Source of the DNA: Saprospiraceae bacterium | Lineage (GTDB): Bacteria; Bacteroidota; Bacteroidia; Chitinophagales; Saprospiraceae | NCBI GenBank assembly: GCA_028285545.1 | Contig: JANQPA010000032.1 | Coordinates: 40,816 to 104,815 of the forward strand | Reading direction: 5' to 3' | DNA length: 64,000 bases | Program-made: the position numbers and the translations under genes | The notes under the pieces: model-generated | The model's input: the letters and a program-made list of their open reading frames with translations, nothing else | Told to the model about the DNA's origin: nothing | Databases searched by the model: none | Shown here: piece after piece, positions 18,411 to 27,533 of the stretch | Layout of the letters: each line of letters opens with the position of its first letter | How positions within the stretch are numbered: position 1 is the stretch's first letter

Positions 18411-19403
18411 ATGAAAGAAAAGCCAAAAGCATTAAACTGGGGAATTATTGGACTTGGAGGGATTGCCCACGCATTTGTGCAGGATTTGTTACTGCTTGAT
18501 TCAGCAAATTTACTTGCGGTTGCCTCAAGAACACAAGCCAAGGCCAATGCTTTTGCCCAGCAATATGGAGCCAAACGTGCCTACGGATCGTATGAGGAAA
18601 TAATGAATGATAAGGAGGTAGATATCCTATACATTGCTACTCCACACGACTCCCATAAATCACTAGCTATTGATGCTATGCAGTCCGGTAAACATGTTTT
18701 ATGTGAAAAACCCATGTCCGTAAGTCGCTCGCAGGTTGAACAAATGATTCATGCTGCCAGAGCAAATAATGTGTTTTTAATGGAAGCCTTTTGGTCTCGA
18801 TTTAATCCTAGTATTAGCGAAGTGCTTCAAAGGGTAAAAAGGGGAGAGCTTGGAGAGGTCAATTATGTCAATGCAGATTTTTCATTTTATAGAGAGGACC
18901 CAGATGACAGCCGGATGTTAAACATGGACCTAGCCGGTGGTTCTCTACTCGATATGGGAGTATACCCGGTTTTTTTATCCTACATGGTGCTAGGGATTCC
19001 TCTTGAAATCCAAGCAGTAGGGCAATTGCACAGTACTGGTGCTGACTTGCAAACAGCAGCTATTTTTAAGTATAACAATGCCGTTGCACAAATTATGAGT
19101 GGTTTTAAATCCCAGTCTGATATGCGAGCCAGAATATGCGGTACCAAAGCCAGTATTTTTATTGAGCCCATTTGGCACGAAACTCAATCTTATTCCTTTT
19201 TGGAAAATCAAAGTGGTGAAATAACAAATTTTAAAAGACCCACTAATGGCAAAGGATTCACCTATGAAATAGAAGAATGTACTGCATGTATTAATGCAGG
19301 AAAACAAGAAAGCGAAAAATGGACCTGGCAAAATAGCCTGGATTTAATGAAGATCACTGATGAAATAAGAAGGCAGATAGGAATAAAATATCCATTTGAA
19401 TAA
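18411..19403 (+). CDS. Gfo/Idh/MocA-family NAD(P)-dependent oxidoreductase
   Basis: 330-residue cytoplasmic dehydrogenase. The Rossmann fold opens with NWGIIGLGGIAHAF; the family motif HVLCEKPMSVSRSQVEQMI carries the EKP lysine, followed by the substrate-domain motif DMGVYPV. It resembles the trans-1,2-dihydrobenzenediol dehydrogenase/D-xylose dehydrogenase branch of the family. A longer frame opens at 18354, but the ATG at 18411 sits at the usual distance from the nucleotide-binding loop. Its place in a xylose locus suggests a sugar or sugar-acid substrate, perhaps a side-chain sugar or an oxidative bypass. Confidence 0.85.
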   Translation: MKEKPKALNWGIIGLGGIAHAFVQDLLLLDSANLLAVASRTQAKANAFAQQYGAKRAYGSYEEIMNDKEVDILYIATPHDSHKSLAIDAMQSGKHVLCEKPMSVSRSQVEQMIHAARANNVFLMEAFWSRFNPSISEVLQRVKRGELGEVNYVNADFSFYREDPDDSRMLNMDLAGGSLLDMGVYPVFLSYMVLGIPLEIQAVGQLHSTGADLQTAAIFKYNNAVAQIMSGFKSQSDMRARICGTKASIFIEPIWHETQSYSFLENQSGEITNFKRPTNGKGFTYEIEECTACINAGKQESEKWTWQNSLDLMKITDEIRRQIGIKYPFE

Positions 19404-19413
19404 AAAAAAGCAA

Positions 19414-20550
19414 ATGAAAAATAGACTCTTAATATTTATTTTTTTGGGGACTTTCATGCTCGCTTGCTCAGAAGTGCCAGAGCCAACAGAAAATTCCTCA
19501 TCAACAGAAGAAAGGCAACTGGCCAAATTTGAACCAGGAGAAGACCATGTCCTTGTTTTTGCCGGCCAGGATTTGGAATCTATTGGCGGGCTGCCAGACT
19601 ATCAACAAGGATATGCCAATCATTTTCCTATTCCGGCAGGAGTGACCCTTTATACAGGCTTAGATGGAAATGATGGATCCTTTGGAGGTGAAAACTCAGG
19701 TGGATTGCAAGGAGTTTATGAAACGGTTGATCATGGTAATGGCCCTTCCAATATGAGTCTGATCATGTCGGATGATAATTTTAAACATTCTGCATTGGCC
19801 ATCGGCTTATCATTGGTTAATCATGAAGACAAAGTAGCACAGGGCTTATTAGATCATAATATTAAGCGTCTTGGCGAATTTTTAATAAGCCTGGGACAAC
19901 GTCCTGTTTTCTTACGGATTGGTTATGAATTTGATGGATATCCATGGAATTTTTATGAACGGGAGGATTGGTTAGTAGCCTATAAGCGAATTAAAGATCA
20001 CTTAGATGCCCAAGGTGTAACCAATACAGCATATGTCTGGCAATCGGTTGGTTGGGTCTCTGATCTGGATCAATTAGAAGCCTGGTACCCTGGGGATGAG
20101 TATGTAGATTGGTGTGGATTTTCCTTCTTTGACAGATGGAGGGAAAACAGGATGATAGAATTTGCCAGAGCAAAAGGCAAACCCGTATTCATCGCTGAAG
20201 CTTCTGCTACCATTTCAGATTTTACAGCCAAGTTTGACGGTAGAACCAAAGAAACCATACTGTCTAATCCGGAGCAAGCTCAGGAAGCATGGAGAAAATG
20301 GTTTGAACCTTTTTTCCAAACAATAGAAGAAAATGCAGATGTGATAAAAGCAATTCATTATATCGACTGCAATTGGAAAGCCAGGCCTATGTGGTTTGAG
20401 AATCCTACCTTTCAAAAAGTAGATGCCAGGATTGAAACCAGTGAAATGATAAAAGGAAGGTGGATAGAAAAAATGAACGATCCTCGATATTTAAATGCTT
20501 CTGAGGAGCTTTTTGAAAAATGGAAGGCAGCTTCCTCAATTTTAGATTAA
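19414..20550 (+). CDS. GH26-like glycoside hydrolase lipoprotein (putative beta-1,3-xylanase), copy 1
   Basis: 378 residues with a lipobox Cys at 18 (FMLAC). The fold shows clan GH-A features: FLRIGYEFDG with probable acid/base Glu172 and VFIAEAS with probable nucleophile Glu262. AYVWQS and YPGDEYVDWCGFSFF line the cleft. GH26 contains mannanases and the characterised beta-1,3-xylanases; the xylose-catabolic context favours the latter. A TTG at 19396 would overlap the previous gene, so the ATG at 19414 is preferred. A close paralogue sits at 29165-30298 at the other end of the locus. Confidence 0.72.
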   Translation: MKNRLLIFIFLGTFMLACSEVPEPTENSSSTEERQLAKFEPGEDHVLVFAGQDLESIGGLPDYQQGYANHFPIPAGVTLYTGLDGNDGSFGGENSGGLQGVYETVDHGNGPSNMSLIMSDDNFKHSALAIGLSLVNHEDKVAQGLLDHNIKRLGEFLISLGQRPVFLRIGYEFDGYPWNFYEREDWLVAYKRIKDHLDAQGVTNTAYVWQSVGWVSDLDQLEAWYPGDEYVDWCGFSFFDRWRENRMIEFARAKGKPVFIAEASATISDFTAKFDGRTKETILSNPEQAQEAWRKWFEPFFQTIEENADVIKAIHYIDCNWKARPMWFENPTFQKVDARIETSEMIKGRWIEKMNDPRYLNASEELFEKWKAASSILD

Positions 20551-20577
20551 AAAGTTTTAAACTGTAAATAAGGAATT

Positions 20578-21279
20578 ATGAACTACCAAAAATATGCCCA
20601 GGAGTTTTGGGAAAATGGTTATCTGGTGATAGAAAACTTTTTTTCGGATGAGCTAATGGATCATTTAAATCAGGTGATTCTTCATCATTATGGGATGAAT
20701 CCGGATTGGGAACACTCCAATGAATTTATTGAAAAAGCAGCTACGGAGGTGATTCCCTGGTTCCCAATACGAGAAGGAGATCAACACTTTAATGTTATCG
20801 AGGAGGATGAAAGGTTAAAGCAATTAACCAAAAGTATTCTGGGCGATCATTGGGAGTCACTATACTTAATGGTTATGTTTTCTAAAATGGGAACGAAAGG
20901 ACAAGCCTGGCATCAGGATAGCCCACCCGAAGATTCTGAAAAATTTAACCTAAACAGACTGTTTTATACTCATGATATTAATGAAAAAACAGGAGGGAAG
21001 ACAATTGTTATGCCTGGATCTCATAAAAAAGGAGAGTTGCCTGCAGGAAACCCTCATGAAGACTTGGAAAATCAAGTCGTTCTTTCGCCTAAAAAGGGTA
21101 CTTTAGTCATATTACATGGCCACGCCTGGCATAGAGTTTTACCCATAAACGGAGAATATAGAGTTTCTGCTAATGCCAGAGCTATCCCTTCAGGGACACC
21201 AGAAGACATCACCGACGTTGCTGTTTACCGCAATATGCGGTATCGCTTTTCTACAAGCGAAGTTATTGAGGAGCGGTAA
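20578..21279 (+). CDS. Phytanoyl-CoA dioxygenase (PhyH)-family Fe(II)/2-oxoglutarate oxygenase
   Basis: 233 residues with the jelly-roll oxygenase iron motif: the HxD pair in AWHQDSPPED, a distal His in LHGHAWHRVLP, and a downstream Arg for 2-oxoglutarate (YRVSANARAIP). Members hydroxylate or demethylate small molecules in the cytoplasm. Such a gene between a xylanase and a xylulokinase is unusual. It may remove a methyl or other ether group from a decorated sugar, but nothing in the sequence names the substrate. It follows the GH26-like gene by 27 bp. Confidence 0.8.
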   Translation: MNYQKYAQEFWENGYLVIENFFSDELMDHLNQVILHHYGMNPDWEHSNEFIEKAATEVIPWFPIREGDQHFNVIEEDERLKQLTKSILGDHWESLYLMVMFSKMGTKGQAWHQDSPPEDSEKFNLNRLFYTHDINEKTGGKTIVMPGSHKKGELPAGNPHEDLENQVVLSPKKGTLVILHGHAWHRVLPINGEYRVSANARAIPSGTPEDITDVAVYRNMRYRFSTSEVIEER

Positions 21280-21357
21280 AGGTATTCTACTGCAATATTA
21301 GGGCATGGAAATATGAAAATGTTTTCATCGCTTATTTTTCAAAATTAATTGAAAAAC

Positions 21358-22899
21358 ATGTATTTACTTGGCTATGATATAGGCTCTTCTTCCATTAAGG
21401 CGGCACTTGTTGATGCAAACACAGGCTGTCAGGTATCGGTAGTGCAATCTCCTGAAACTGAAATGGACATGCTGGCAGAACAAGCCGGATGGGCTGAGCA
21501 ACATCCAGAAACATGGTGGAATAATTTGTGCCTGGCCACCAAGAAACTATTACATCAAACCAATATACAGCCTTCTCTGATTAAAGCTATTGGCATTGCT
21601 TATCAGATGCATGGCCTGGTATTGGTTGATAAAAATAATAAAGTACTTCGGCCTGCTATTATTTGGTGTGATAGTAGAGCTGTATCAATTGGAGAATCCG
21701 CTTTTGCGAATATTGGAGAACATAAAAGTCTTTCCCACTTACTTAACTCTCCTGGTAATTTTACGGCTTCCAAACTTAAATGGGTAAAAGATAATGAGCC
21801 AGAAATTTATGATCGCATTCATAAAATTATGCTTCCGGGTGATTACATCGCCATGCGGCTGACCGGAGAGATAACAACTACCATTAGCGGGCTATCGGAA
21901 GGTATTTTATGGGATTTTAAAAATAATCAACCCGCTGAGATGGTCCTTGATTATTTCGGTTTCGATAATTCTATTTTACCTGACATAAGACCTACTTTTT
22001 CACTCCAGGGACAGATAAGTCATGCTGCTGCTCAGGCCACTGGATTGGCAGCCGGAATTGAGGTGAACTATCGTGCTGGGGATCAGCCAAATAATGCTTA
22101 TTCATTGAATGTTCTAGATCCTGGTGAAGTGGCAGCAACTGGAGGAACCTCTGGGGTTGTCTATGGTGTGGTTGATGAACTTTTATATGATACTCAATCC
22201 CGAGTTAATGGATTTGCGCATGTGAATCATAGTAAAGAGCGTTCCAGAGTGGGCATATTACTTTGCATTAATGGTGCTGGCATCCAATATTCCTGGATCA
22301 AACATCAAATGGCAAAAAATGATTTGAGCTATGCAGATATGGAAAGAATTGCATCTTCTGTTCCTTCTGGTTCAGATGGCCTGCGTATCCTTCCATTTGG
22401 AAATGGGGCAGAAAGAATGCTCGGTAATAAAGATCTGGGGGCTCAGATCAATAATTTACAATTTAATCGACATAGCCAGGCTCACTTCTTTAGAGCAGCC
22501 CTGGAAGGAATAGCCTTTTCTTTTGTATACGGGATGAACATCCTCCACCAAATGGGACTTCAGGTAGAGGTTTTAAGAGTTGGAAATGATAACCTTTTTC
22601 AATCGGCTATTTTCTCCAGGACTATTTCGAATTTAATGGGCAATCGAATAGAAGTAATCGAAACTACAGGGGCCATTGGAGCTGCCAAAGCTGCAGGGGT
22701 AGCCAATGGATATTACTCCTCCATTCGTGAGGCTGTACAGGAAAATGAAGTAGTAAAGACTTATGAACCCTTAAATATGAATGGGATCAATGAAAAAGCA
22801 TACCATCAATGGAAGTTAGATTTAGAAAATTTAATGGATAAGAAATCTGACCTAATTGACGATCACTCAAAAGAACTTAAAATTTCTATCAAAAAATAA
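21358..22899 (+). CDS. xylB: Xylulokinase
   Basis: 513-residue FGGY-family kinase that phosphorylates D-xylulose to xylulose 5-phosphate. It shows the phosphate loop [18 protein letters not shown], the catalytic-Asp motif [40 protein letters not shown] and [12 protein letters not shown]. It stops soon after the kinase domain, unlike the paralogue at 8991-10976, which carries an added DNA-binding tail. A TTG nine bases upstream is in frame, but ATG at 21358 gives the family start MYLLGYD. Xylose isomerase follows after 5 bp, completing the pathway pair. Confidence 0.95.
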   Translation: MYLLGYDIGSSSIKAALVDANTGCQVSVVQSPETEMDMLAEQAGWAEQHPETWWNNLCLATKKLLHQTNIQPSLIKAIGIAYQMHGLVLVDKNNKVLRPAIIWCDSRAVSIGESAFANIGEHKSLSHLLNSPGNFTASKLKWVKDNEPEIYDRIHKIMLPGDYIAMRLTGEITTTISGLSEGILWDFKNNQPAEMVLDYFGFDNSILPDIRPTFSLQGQISHAAAQATGLAAGIEVNYRAGDQPNNAYSLNVLDPGEVAATGGTSGVVYGVVDELLYDTQSRVNGFAHVNHSKERSRVGILLCINGAGIQYSWIKHQMAKNDLSYADMERIASSVPSGSDGLRILPFGNGAERMLGNKDLGAQINNLQFNRHSQAHFFRAALEGIAFSFVYGMNILHQMGLQVEVLRVGNDNLFQSAIFSRTISNLMGNRIEVIETTGAIGAAKAAGVANGYYSSIREAVQENEVVKTYEPLNMNGINEKAYHQWKLDLENLMDKKSDLIDDHSKELKISIKK

Positions 22900-22904
22900 G
22901 ATTC

Positions 22905-24245
22905 ATGTCTAATAAAGTAAGGCTGACAATTGGCAGCAGAGAATATTTTCAAGGTATTGGAATCATTGCCTATGAAGGGCCAAAAACCAATAACCCATTG
23001 GCTTTTCGCTGGTATCAGGAAGATAAAATAGTAGCCGGAAAGACCATGAAGGAGCACTTCCGTTTTGCAGTGGCTTGGTGGCATACGCTTTGTGGAACTG
23101 GTGGAGATCCCTTTGGAATAGGAACCAAACATTTTCCCTGGCTTGGAGCTGAAGACCCGATCCAAGAGGCTAAAGATAAAATGGATGCTGGTTTTGAGTT
23201 TATCACAAAATTGGGAATTCCTTTTTACTGTTTCCACGATTATGATTTAGTAGCGGAAGGAAGTAGTTTGGCGGAAAGTGAAAAAAGACTTCAAGCTATA
23301 ACAGACTATGCTCTGGAAAAACAAAAAGAATCGGGTGTTCGACTATTATGGGGTACCGCCAATTTGTTTTCCAACCCGAGGTATATGAATGGGGCGATGA
23401 CCAATCCAGATTTTAAAGTTGTAGCCTATGCCGGAGGGCAAGTAAAAAATGCTTTGGATGCTACTATTAAATTGGGTGGTGAAAATTATGTTTTTTGGGG
23501 TGGCCGCGAAGGCTATATGTCTTTGCTCAATACAGATATGAAGCGAGAATTGGATCACATGGCTCGCTTCCTCCACATGGCTAAAGATTATGCACGAGCG
23601 AATGGGTTTAAAGGTACCTTTTTTATTGAACCAAAGCCGATGGAGCCCAGCAAACATCAGTATGATTTTGATGCCGCTACTTCCATTAAATTCTTAAGAG
23701 AATATGGCCTTGATGAAGATTTTAAATTAAATATTGAAGTGAATCATGCTACCCTGGCTCAACATACTTTTGAGCATGAGTTACAGGTTTCCGCAGATGC
23801 AGGTATGTTGGGGAGTATTGATGCAAACAGAGGGGATTATCAAAATGGCTGGGATACTGATCAATTTCCGGTTAATCTTTATGAAGCAGTTGAGGCTTTG
23901 TTGGTTTTACTACAGTCAGACGGGCTGCAAGGGGGAGGTATTAATTTTGATGCAAAAACCAGACGCAACTCTACAGACCTTGAAGATATTTTTTATGCCC
24001 ATATTGGAGGGATGGATACCTTTGCCAGAGCACTTCTGGTAGCCAATGATATATTAGAAAATTCCTCCTATTTATCCCTACGCAAAGATCGTTATGCTTC
24101 CTTTGATGAAGGACAAGGTAAGTCATTTGAAGAAGGCCAACTTAGTTTAACGGACCTGGCTAAACTGGCTGCTGAAAATGGAGAACCCCAACAGCGCAGT
24201 GGAAAACAGGAATTATTTGAAAATATATTGAATCAATACATCTAA
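22905..24245 (+). CDS. xylA: Xylose isomerase
   Basis: 446-residue cytoplasmic TIM-barrel enzyme that converts D-xylose to D-xylulose using two divalent metals. Catalytic His111 and Asp114 lie in YCFHDYDL. Other signatures are [44 protein letters not shown] and GSIDANRGD. The length fits the long (class II) isomerases. It is tightly packed between xylulokinase (5 bp) and the SSS transporter (6 bp), so all three are surely co-transcribed. Confidence 0.97.
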   Translation: MSNKVRLTIGSREYFQGIGIIAYEGPKTNNPLAFRWYQEDKIVAGKTMKEHFRFAVAWWHTLCGTGGDPFGIGTKHFPWLGAEDPIQEAKDKMDAGFEFITKLGIPFYCFHDYDLVAEGSSLAESEKRLQAITDYALEKQKESGVRLLWGTANLFSNPRYMNGAMTNPDFKVVAYAGGQVKNALDATIKLGGENYVFWGGREGYMSLLNTDMKRELDHMARFLHMAKDYARANGFKGTFFIEPKPMEPSKHQYDFDAATSIKFLREYGLDEDFKLNIEVNHATLAQHTFEHELQVSADAGMLGSIDANRGDYQNGWDTDQFPVNLYEAVEALLVLLQSDGLQGGGINFDAKTRRNSTDLEDIFYAHIGGMDTFARALLVANDILENSSYLSLRKDRYASFDEGQGKSFEEGQLSLTDLAKLAAENGEPQQRSGKQELFENILNQYI

Positions 24246-24251
24246 GCAGTT

Positions 24252-25871
24252 ATGGCAGGATTAGATTGGATCGTTATTGCCTTTTATTTTGTTGTTTTAG
24301 CAGCTATTGCGGCCTGGGTAATGTCCAAAAAACAAAAAGATAGTGAAGATTACTTTTTAGCTGGACGTAATGTTGGCTGGTTTATTGTGGGAGCTTCCAT
24401 TTTCGCCTCTAACATAGGCTCTGAACATTTGGTTGGACTTGCTGGTGCAGGTGCAGAGAGTGGCATGCCTCTGGCGCACTATGAGTTGCATGCCTGGATT
24501 GTACTACTCTTAGGTTGGGTATTTCTTCCTTTTTATGCTCGTTCCGGCGTTTTTACTATGCCTGAATTTTTGGAGAAAAGATATAATGAAAAGGCTCGGC
24601 GATTCTTATCTGTGATTTCCTTAGTTGGCTATATCCTCACCAAAGTATCTGTTTCCATCTATGCTGGAGGGATCGTTTTTCAGGCCTTGCTAGGCATAGA
24701 CTTTTGGACTGGAGCGGTTTTGACACTTATTATTACCGGAATCTATACGGTGGCTGGAGGAATGCGAGCAGTAGTTTATACGGAAGCTTTGCAAACCATT
24801 ATCCTAATTGCGGGAGCCCTTTCTGTGACTTTGATAGGCTTAAATCATGAAGCTATTGGTGGGTGGAGTGGCCTTAGAAGCATTGTGGGTAGTGAGCATT
24901 TTAATATGTGGAAACCCATTGATCATCCTCAATATCCTTGGACCGGAATGGTCTTTGGCGGAGCCATCGTGGGTATCTGGTATTGGTGTACCGACCAATA
25001 TATTGTACAGCGGGTTTTGACAGCCAAAAACTTGAAAGAAGGAAGACGAGGGGCTATTTGGGGAGGTTTTTTGAAAATACTTCCGGTGTTTTTGTTTTTA
25101 GTACCTGGAATGGTTGCTTTTGCCTTAAGTAAGGAGGGAGTATTGCAATATGATAGCCCTAATGAAGTATTACCTGTGATGGTTCGTACTTTATTGCCAG
25201 AAGGATTTCGGGGTTTGGTAGCTGCGGGACTATTGGCCGCTTTGATGAGTTCTTTGGCTTCTGTGTTCAACTCCTGTTCTACTCTTTTTACCATTGATAT
25301 TTATAAAAAATGGAGGCCTGAAGCTACGGAAAAAAGGCTGGTGTCAACCGGACGTTTGGCTACAGCCGTTATTGTAGTATTAGGCTTTGCCTGGATACCG
25401 GTCATGAAAAATGCTCCAGGCACTTTATATGACTACCTTCAATCTGTTCAGTCCTATATTGCGCCGCCTATTACGGTCATTTTCTTATTGGGAATTTTTT
25501 ACAAAAGAATTAATGCTAAAGGGGCAATGGCTACCCTATACATTGGATTACTAATAGGTTTATTCAGGTTAACGCTGGATACCATTACTACCTTCCAGGG
25601 CACACAATTTACTGGGTTTTTGGGGAGTATAGCAGCCATTCCTTTTTCTCATTTTGCCATTGTCATTTTTGTCGTTTGTGTGATCATCATTATTGTCGTT
25701 AGCCTGATGACAGAAAAACCATCGGAAGCTAAGTTGGCAGGCCTGACATTTGGTACATTGAGTGAAGAAGATAGGGCGATAAATAAAAATAGTTACAGCA
25801 CCATTGATATTGTAGCTTCTCTTTTAATTGTAGCAGTGATTATTGGGATACTGGTTTATTTTACGGGATAG
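24252..25871 (+). CDS. Sodium/solute symporter (SSS family), probable xylose transporter
   Basis: 539-residue inner-membrane protein with about 13-14 hydrophobic segments. It shows SSS/SLC5 features: DSEDYFLAGRNVGWFIVGASIFASNIGSEH near the N-terminus, TVAGGMRAVVYTEALQT, and WYWCTDQYIVQRVLTAKN in the middle, the sugar-symporter signature of the SGLT branch. Its position directly after xylA suggests sodium-driven xylose uptake. An MFS sugar porter follows, giving the locus two inner-membrane sugar transporters. Confidence 0.92.
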   Translation: MAGLDWIVIAFYFVVLAAIAAWVMSKKQKDSEDYFLAGRNVGWFIVGASIFASNIGSEHLVGLAGAGAESGMPLAHYELHAWIVLLLGWVFLPFYARSGVFTMPEFLEKRYNEKARRFLSVISLVGYILTKVSVSIYAGGIVFQALLGIDFWTGAVLTLIITGIYTVAGGMRAVVYTEALQTIILIAGALSVTLIGLNHEAIGGWSGLRSIVGSEHFNMWKPIDHPQYPWTGMVFGGAIVGIWYWCTDQYIVQRVLTAKNLKEGRRGAIWGGFLKILPVFLFLVPGMVAFALSKEGVLQYDSPNEVLPVMVRTLLPEGFRGLVAAGLLAALMSSLASVFNSCSTLFTIDIYKKWRPEATEKRLVSTGRLATAVIVVLGFAWIPVMKNAPGTLYDYLQSVQSYIAPPITVIFLLGIFYKRINAKGAMATLYIGLLIGLFRLTLDTITTFQGTQFTGFLGSIAAIPFSHFAIVIFVVCVIIIIVVSLMTEKPSEAKLAGLTFGTLSEEDRAINKNSYSTIDIVASLLIVAVIIGILVYFTG

Positions 25872-25933
25872 AAGCAAAGTATAAGGATTAAAGTAGAAGG
25901 TAGAAAGATTTTAATATTTATTAGGGTGTCGAG

Positions 25934-25975
25934 ATTAATATTGATATTGTCATTGATATTGCTATTGAAATTGGA
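25934..25975. repeat. Hexamer-period ATTGNN repeat
   Basis: Seven consecutive 6-bp units (ATTAAT, ATTGAT, ATTGTC, ATTGAT, ATTGCT, ATTGAA, ATTGGA) lie in the 120-bp gap between the two transporter genes. It is the reverse-complement form of the arms at 6136-6228, without a visible partner arm here. Confidence 0.75.
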
Positions 25976-25991
25976 AGAAAAAAAATAATCT

Positions 25992-27533
25992 ATGCAAGGA
26001 GGGAATAAATCTACCATATTAATTGCTGTTGCGGTCTCTTTAGGAGGCTTCTTGTTTGGCTTTGATGCTTCTGTGATATCTGGAGTGACCAAATACATCA
26101 AACCTGAATTTGGATTAAGCGATTTACAATTGGGTTGGGTGGTCAGTGCACCCACTTTTTCAGCTATGTTTGCCATGCTGGCTGCGGGTACCATCAGTGA
26201 TTTTATTGGAAGAAAAAGAGTCTTGATTATTGTCGCTTTTTTATACATTTTATCCGCCTTTTGGTCCGCTTATGCAGGAGGGTATACTGATCTGGTGGTG
26301 GCTCGGATGATTGGAGGCCTGGCCTTTGGAGCGGCTTTAATTTTGGCACCTATTTATATAGCTGAAATATCTCCGGCAGCATTAAGAGGTCGGATGGTTT
26401 CTATCCAGCAGTTAAATATTGTTTTAGGTTTTTCGGCTGCCTATTTCAGTAATTATTGGCTGCAAGGTTCATTAGAAAACGCCAGCTGGCTAAGCAATGA
26501 AAATATTTGGCGATGGATGTTTGGAATGGAATGCTTCCCTGCTGTCATCTATTTCTTAGCCTTATTTTTTGTGCCTCGTAGCCCCAGGTGGCTATTTATG
26601 AAAGGAAAAGATAAAGAAGCCATGAAGGTATTGGAACAAATGCATGGCTCTGTCCTGGCTCAGGAAGAAGCACAAGCCATTTCCCAAAATATTACTGATT
26701 CAAAATCTATCCCTAAAGCGGGTCTAAACAGCCTACTGGATAGCCGCTTGACTTTTGTTTTATTGATTGCTTTGGCATTGGGCATTTTACAACAAATTAC
26801 AGGTGTTAATGCCATCTATTTTTATGCTACTACTATTTTTGAACAATCTGGTGTAGGTACTAATGCAGCTTTTGCCCAGGCTGTTTGGGTAGGAATCATC
26901 AATGTGGTGTTTACCTTAATTGCTATGGCATTTATTGATAAAATTGGGCGTAAACCTTTGGTGTTAGTTGGATTAGCAGGTATTGCCATTAGTATGAGTT
27001 TGACGGCTTATGGCTTCCGTCAGGCAACTTATTCTTTGAGTACAGAATCTGTAGCGAAAATAGAAGAATTTGATGCTAGCCCAATAGCCTCTATTATTGG
27101 ACAAGAATATGCTAATGACGTTCAATTTAAAAATGCACTACGAGCAAGTTTAGGAGAAACTGCTTTTTCCAAATTTGAAAGTGAATTAGTAAAGGCAGGA
27201 ATACATATGAATCCCATCCTCATTTTAATAGGCATCTTAGGTTTTGTGGCTTCTTTTGCCATTTCTCTTGGCCCTGTCATGTGGGTGATGTTGTCAGAAA
27301 TGTTCCCGAATTATATTCGTGGGCTGGCCATTTCGGCTATCGGATTTATTAATTCCTTTACCAGCTGGCTGGTACAGTTTCTATTTCCATGGGAACTGAC
27401 CAATTGGGGCAACGCGTTTACCTATTTTCTGTATGCTTTATTCGCTATTGTGGGTTTCGTTTTAATGCTGAAGGTATTACCAGAAACGAAGGGTAAATCC
27501 CTTGAAGAATTAGAAAAAGAATTGCTTAAATGA
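25992..27533 (+). CDS. MFS sugar porter (XylE/GLUT-like)
   Basis: 513-residue, 12-TM major facilitator. Sugar-porter signatures are FGFDASVISG, the loop motif DFIGRKRVLI, RMIGGLAFGAALILAPIYIAEISPAALRGRMV, FVPRSPRWLFMKGK before the central loop, LQQITGVNAIYFYATTIF in TM7, and PETKGKSLEELE at the C-terminus. About 60 residues between TM8 and TM9 (near 355-405) form a longer loop than usual. It most likely imports xylose with protons. Its stop overlaps the GH43 start by 4 bp, a sign of translational coupling. Confidence 0.93.
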   Translation: MQGGNKSTILIAVAVSLGGFLFGFDASVISGVTKYIKPEFGLSDLQLGWVVSAPTFSAMFAMLAAGTISDFIGRKRVLIIVAFLYILSAFWSAYAGGYTDLVVARMIGGLAFGAALILAPIYIAEISPAALRGRMVSIQQLNIVLGFSAAYFSNYWLQGSLENASWLSNENIWRWMFGMECFPAVIYFLALFFVPRSPRWLFMKGKDKEAMKVLEQMHGSVLAQEEAQAISQNITDSKSIPKAGLNSLLDSRLTFVLLIALALGILQQITGVNAIYFYATTIFEQSGVGTNAAFAQAVWVGIINVVFTLIAMAFIDKIGRKPLVLVGLAGIAISMSLTAYGFRQATYSLSTESVAKIEEFDASPIASIIGQEYANDVQFKNALRASLGETAFSKFESELVKAGIHMNPILILIGILGFVASFAISLGPVMWVMLSEMFPNYIRGLAISAIGFINSFTSWLVQFLFPWELTNWGNAFTYFLYALFAIVGFVLMLKVLPETKGKSLEELEKELLK

